A DNA stretch of 33,483 nt from a virus. Where the stretch lies: positions 1 to 33,483 of the IMG/VR virus record IMGVR_UViG_3300031623_000025. One strand, written 5' to 3'. Shown piece by piece: positions 32,549-33,483 of this stretch; position 1 is the first letter of the stretch, and every line of letters begins with the position of its first letter. Below the pieces are notes generated by a model that was given only the letters and a program-made list of their open reading frames with translations, was not told the origin of the DNA and ran no database searches. The translations under genes and the position numbers were made by a program.

Positions 32549-32974
32549 CTAGTTCAAATGTAACCTGTCCAACTCGCCTCGCTTGATGAGGCCCCTGATG
32601 GCGTTACCTAAGTTCATTCTTTGCATTCCTGCATTAAGGTGGGACCAGCGGCCTATGTCCAACTGGTTAAAGTTAGCTATATCTTCCAGCGTTATCCCCG
32701 CAGCAGTTGCCGTCTTCATTAGTTTGGAAATGTTGTCTTGGCAGGATTGGGTGGGACCGTAAGCCTTTTTCTTTTTTGGTGGGATCACTGACTTAGAGGC
32801 TAAATCGGCAGCTTCATCATCGGCGGCGTTGCCATTATCGGCAGCAGAAATCCCTGACAAGACAACTACGTTTGCCTTGTCATCTAATACGTATTCTACC
32901 TTGTTAGCTACGTCCACGGCTTCGGATTTGTAGACCTTGCTACCTTTTCGTGGTGTCTTTACTTTCTTTGTCAT
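32549..32974 (-). CDS. HLN-motif family member (copy 4 of 4), first early gene
   Basis: This 141-residue protein starts with a basic segment (K-K-V-K-T-P-R-K-G-S-K-V-Y-K) and has K-K-K-K near residue 90. It ends with D-I-G-R-W-S-H-L-N-A-G-M-Q-R-M-N-L-G-N and A-I-R-G-L-I-K-R-G. ATG 32974 was chosen because it sits in the shared box; a TTG two codons earlier is unlikely. It is the first gene after the repeat-rich end and follows a TTGACA element, so it is probably made early. The function is unknown. Confidence 0.7.
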   Translation of the reverse strand: MTKKVKTPRKGSKVYKSEAVDVANKVEYVLDDKANVVVLSGISAADNGNAADDEAADLASKSVIPPKKKKAYGPTQSCQDNISKLMKTATAAGITLEDIANFNQLDIGRWSHLNAGMQRMNLGNAIRGLIKRGELDRLHLN

Positions 32975-33012
32975 ATCCAAGTCTCCTATCTGTGTTGGTT
33001 AATGATGAAACC

Positions 33013-33041
33013 AAAAAAACACACCTTGTTGCTCTTGTCAA
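33013..33041 (-). promoter_or_regulatory. TTGACA-N17-TTTTTT element, early end
   Basis: On the - strand TTGACA (33041-33036), 17 bases, then TTTTTT (33018-33013), with TGT before the T run and ATATTGACAAG at the left. It lies about 40 bases upstream of the first early gene. It is the most upstream of three near-identical elements. Confidence 0.5.
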
Positions 33042-33055
33042 TATTTGGTCTTTTA

Positions 33056-33443
33056 TGCCACGATTAATAGGGGCAAAAATAGGGGCAAAAATAGGGGCAA
33101 AAATAAGGCAAGCTAGGGCAATAAGCCAAGGACTTTTTTAAAAGCCACTTGCCACGATTTTGCCACGATTTTTGCCACGATTGAAGCGTGGCAAACCAAA
33201 GTCCCAACGATCAAGGCCTTTAGGTGTGTGCCACGATTGCCACGATTTTTGTAGCTTTTCTTTTTTTTTTTCACCAAAGCGAAAGAGCATATGTCTCCGC
33301 CCCCATGGCACCCCCCCAATCGTGGCAATCGTGGCAACCCCAGAAACGAAAGTTGTCAATACGAACAACGAAAGGCAAGGGTCGAGCGACGAAGGGTCAG
33401 GGAGCGAACAACGAAAGGCAAGGGAATCGTGGCAATCGTGGCA
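33056..33443. repeat. Gene-free end with ten TGCCACGATT iterons; candidate origin or control region
   Basis: TGCCACGATT occurs six times forward (33056, 33150, 33161, 33173, 33229, 33238) and four times inverted (33318, 33327, 33425, 33434), several head to tail with a nine-base period. AGGGGCAAAAAT is repeated three times at 33069-33104, and the 20-base CGAACAACGAAAGGCAAGGG occurs at 33362-33381 and 33405-33424. A pyrimidine tract lies near 33257-33272. From about 33042 to the window end I see no believable gene. Iterons in both orientations suggest binding of a protein in replication initiation, early control or end recognition. Confidence 0.75.
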
Positions 33444-33483
33444 GACCTTCGCATTCCGCTCCATAGAACGGCATCGGCAGACT

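Noticed and set aside
33056-33443. CRISPR-like array
   Set aside because: The repeat is about 10 bases, occurs in both orientations and has irregular spacing, so it is not a CRISPR array.
33138-33466. Open frames on both strands in the right end
   Set aside because: They run through repeats with skewed composition, lack start signals and overlap each other.

Overview
The window is most of the genome of a tailed bacteriophage with a short, podovirus-type tail: T7-like late gene order, a gp11/gp12-like tail tube pair, internal virion proteins and no tape measure or sheath. Base use is AT-rich, start sites carry good Shine-Dalgarno sequences, and at least two promoters match bacterial sigma-70, so the host is probably a Gram-negative bacterium, likely aquatic. 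The gene set recalls vibriophage phiVC8 and other phages whose DNA carries 2-aminoadenine (Z) instead of adenine. That resemblance is from memory, not from a search.

Layout. (1) About 1-18.8 kb, + strand, late genes: the C-terminal end of a probable scaffold, major capsid protein, a small head protein, a terminator, tail tubular proteins A and B, two internal virion proteins, and a 1646-residue ejection protein with a putative ADP-ribosyltransferase domain. A tail fibre follows, then two related fibre-plus-chaperone cassettes, then membrane proteins, an M15-type endolysin and a holin-like protein. (2) About 18.8-31.1 kb, - strand, nucleotide metabolism and replication: three small Cys-pair proteins, an SNF2-type helicase, then a tightly overlapping run of datZ-like, unknown orf68, purZ, MazG-fold hydrolase, VRR-NUC nuclease and dpoZ-like polymerase. 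Upstream of these (toward the right) are an SSB-like protein, small accessory genes, a second MazG-like enzyme and a PrimPol-SF3 helicase. (3) About 31.1-33.0 kb, - strand, small early genes with shared promoter and ribosome-binding-site elements. (4) About 33.0-33.5 kb, a gene-free end packed with repeats, including ten copies of TGCCACGATT in both orientations.

How it fits together. The - strand carries what is needed to make and use dZTP: PurZ would convert dGMP to an aminoadenine precursor, the MazG-fold enzyme(s) would supply dGMP, DatZ would remove dATP, and the DpoZ-type polymerase would copy the genome with Z. The PurZ call is the strongest, because the catalytic Asp of PurA is replaced by Ser in the P-loop and the guanine-recognition motif is lost. 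PrimPol-SF3, an SNF2 helicase, VRR-NUC and a putative SSB complete the replication set.

Less explained features are a four-member paralogous family of small proteins ending in a W-x-H-L-N-x-G-x-x-R-M-x-L-G-N-x-x-R-G motif, an eight-copy conserved start-site box, three TTGACA-N17-TTTTTT elements, and the repeat-rich right end. Terminase and portal genes are not in the window.
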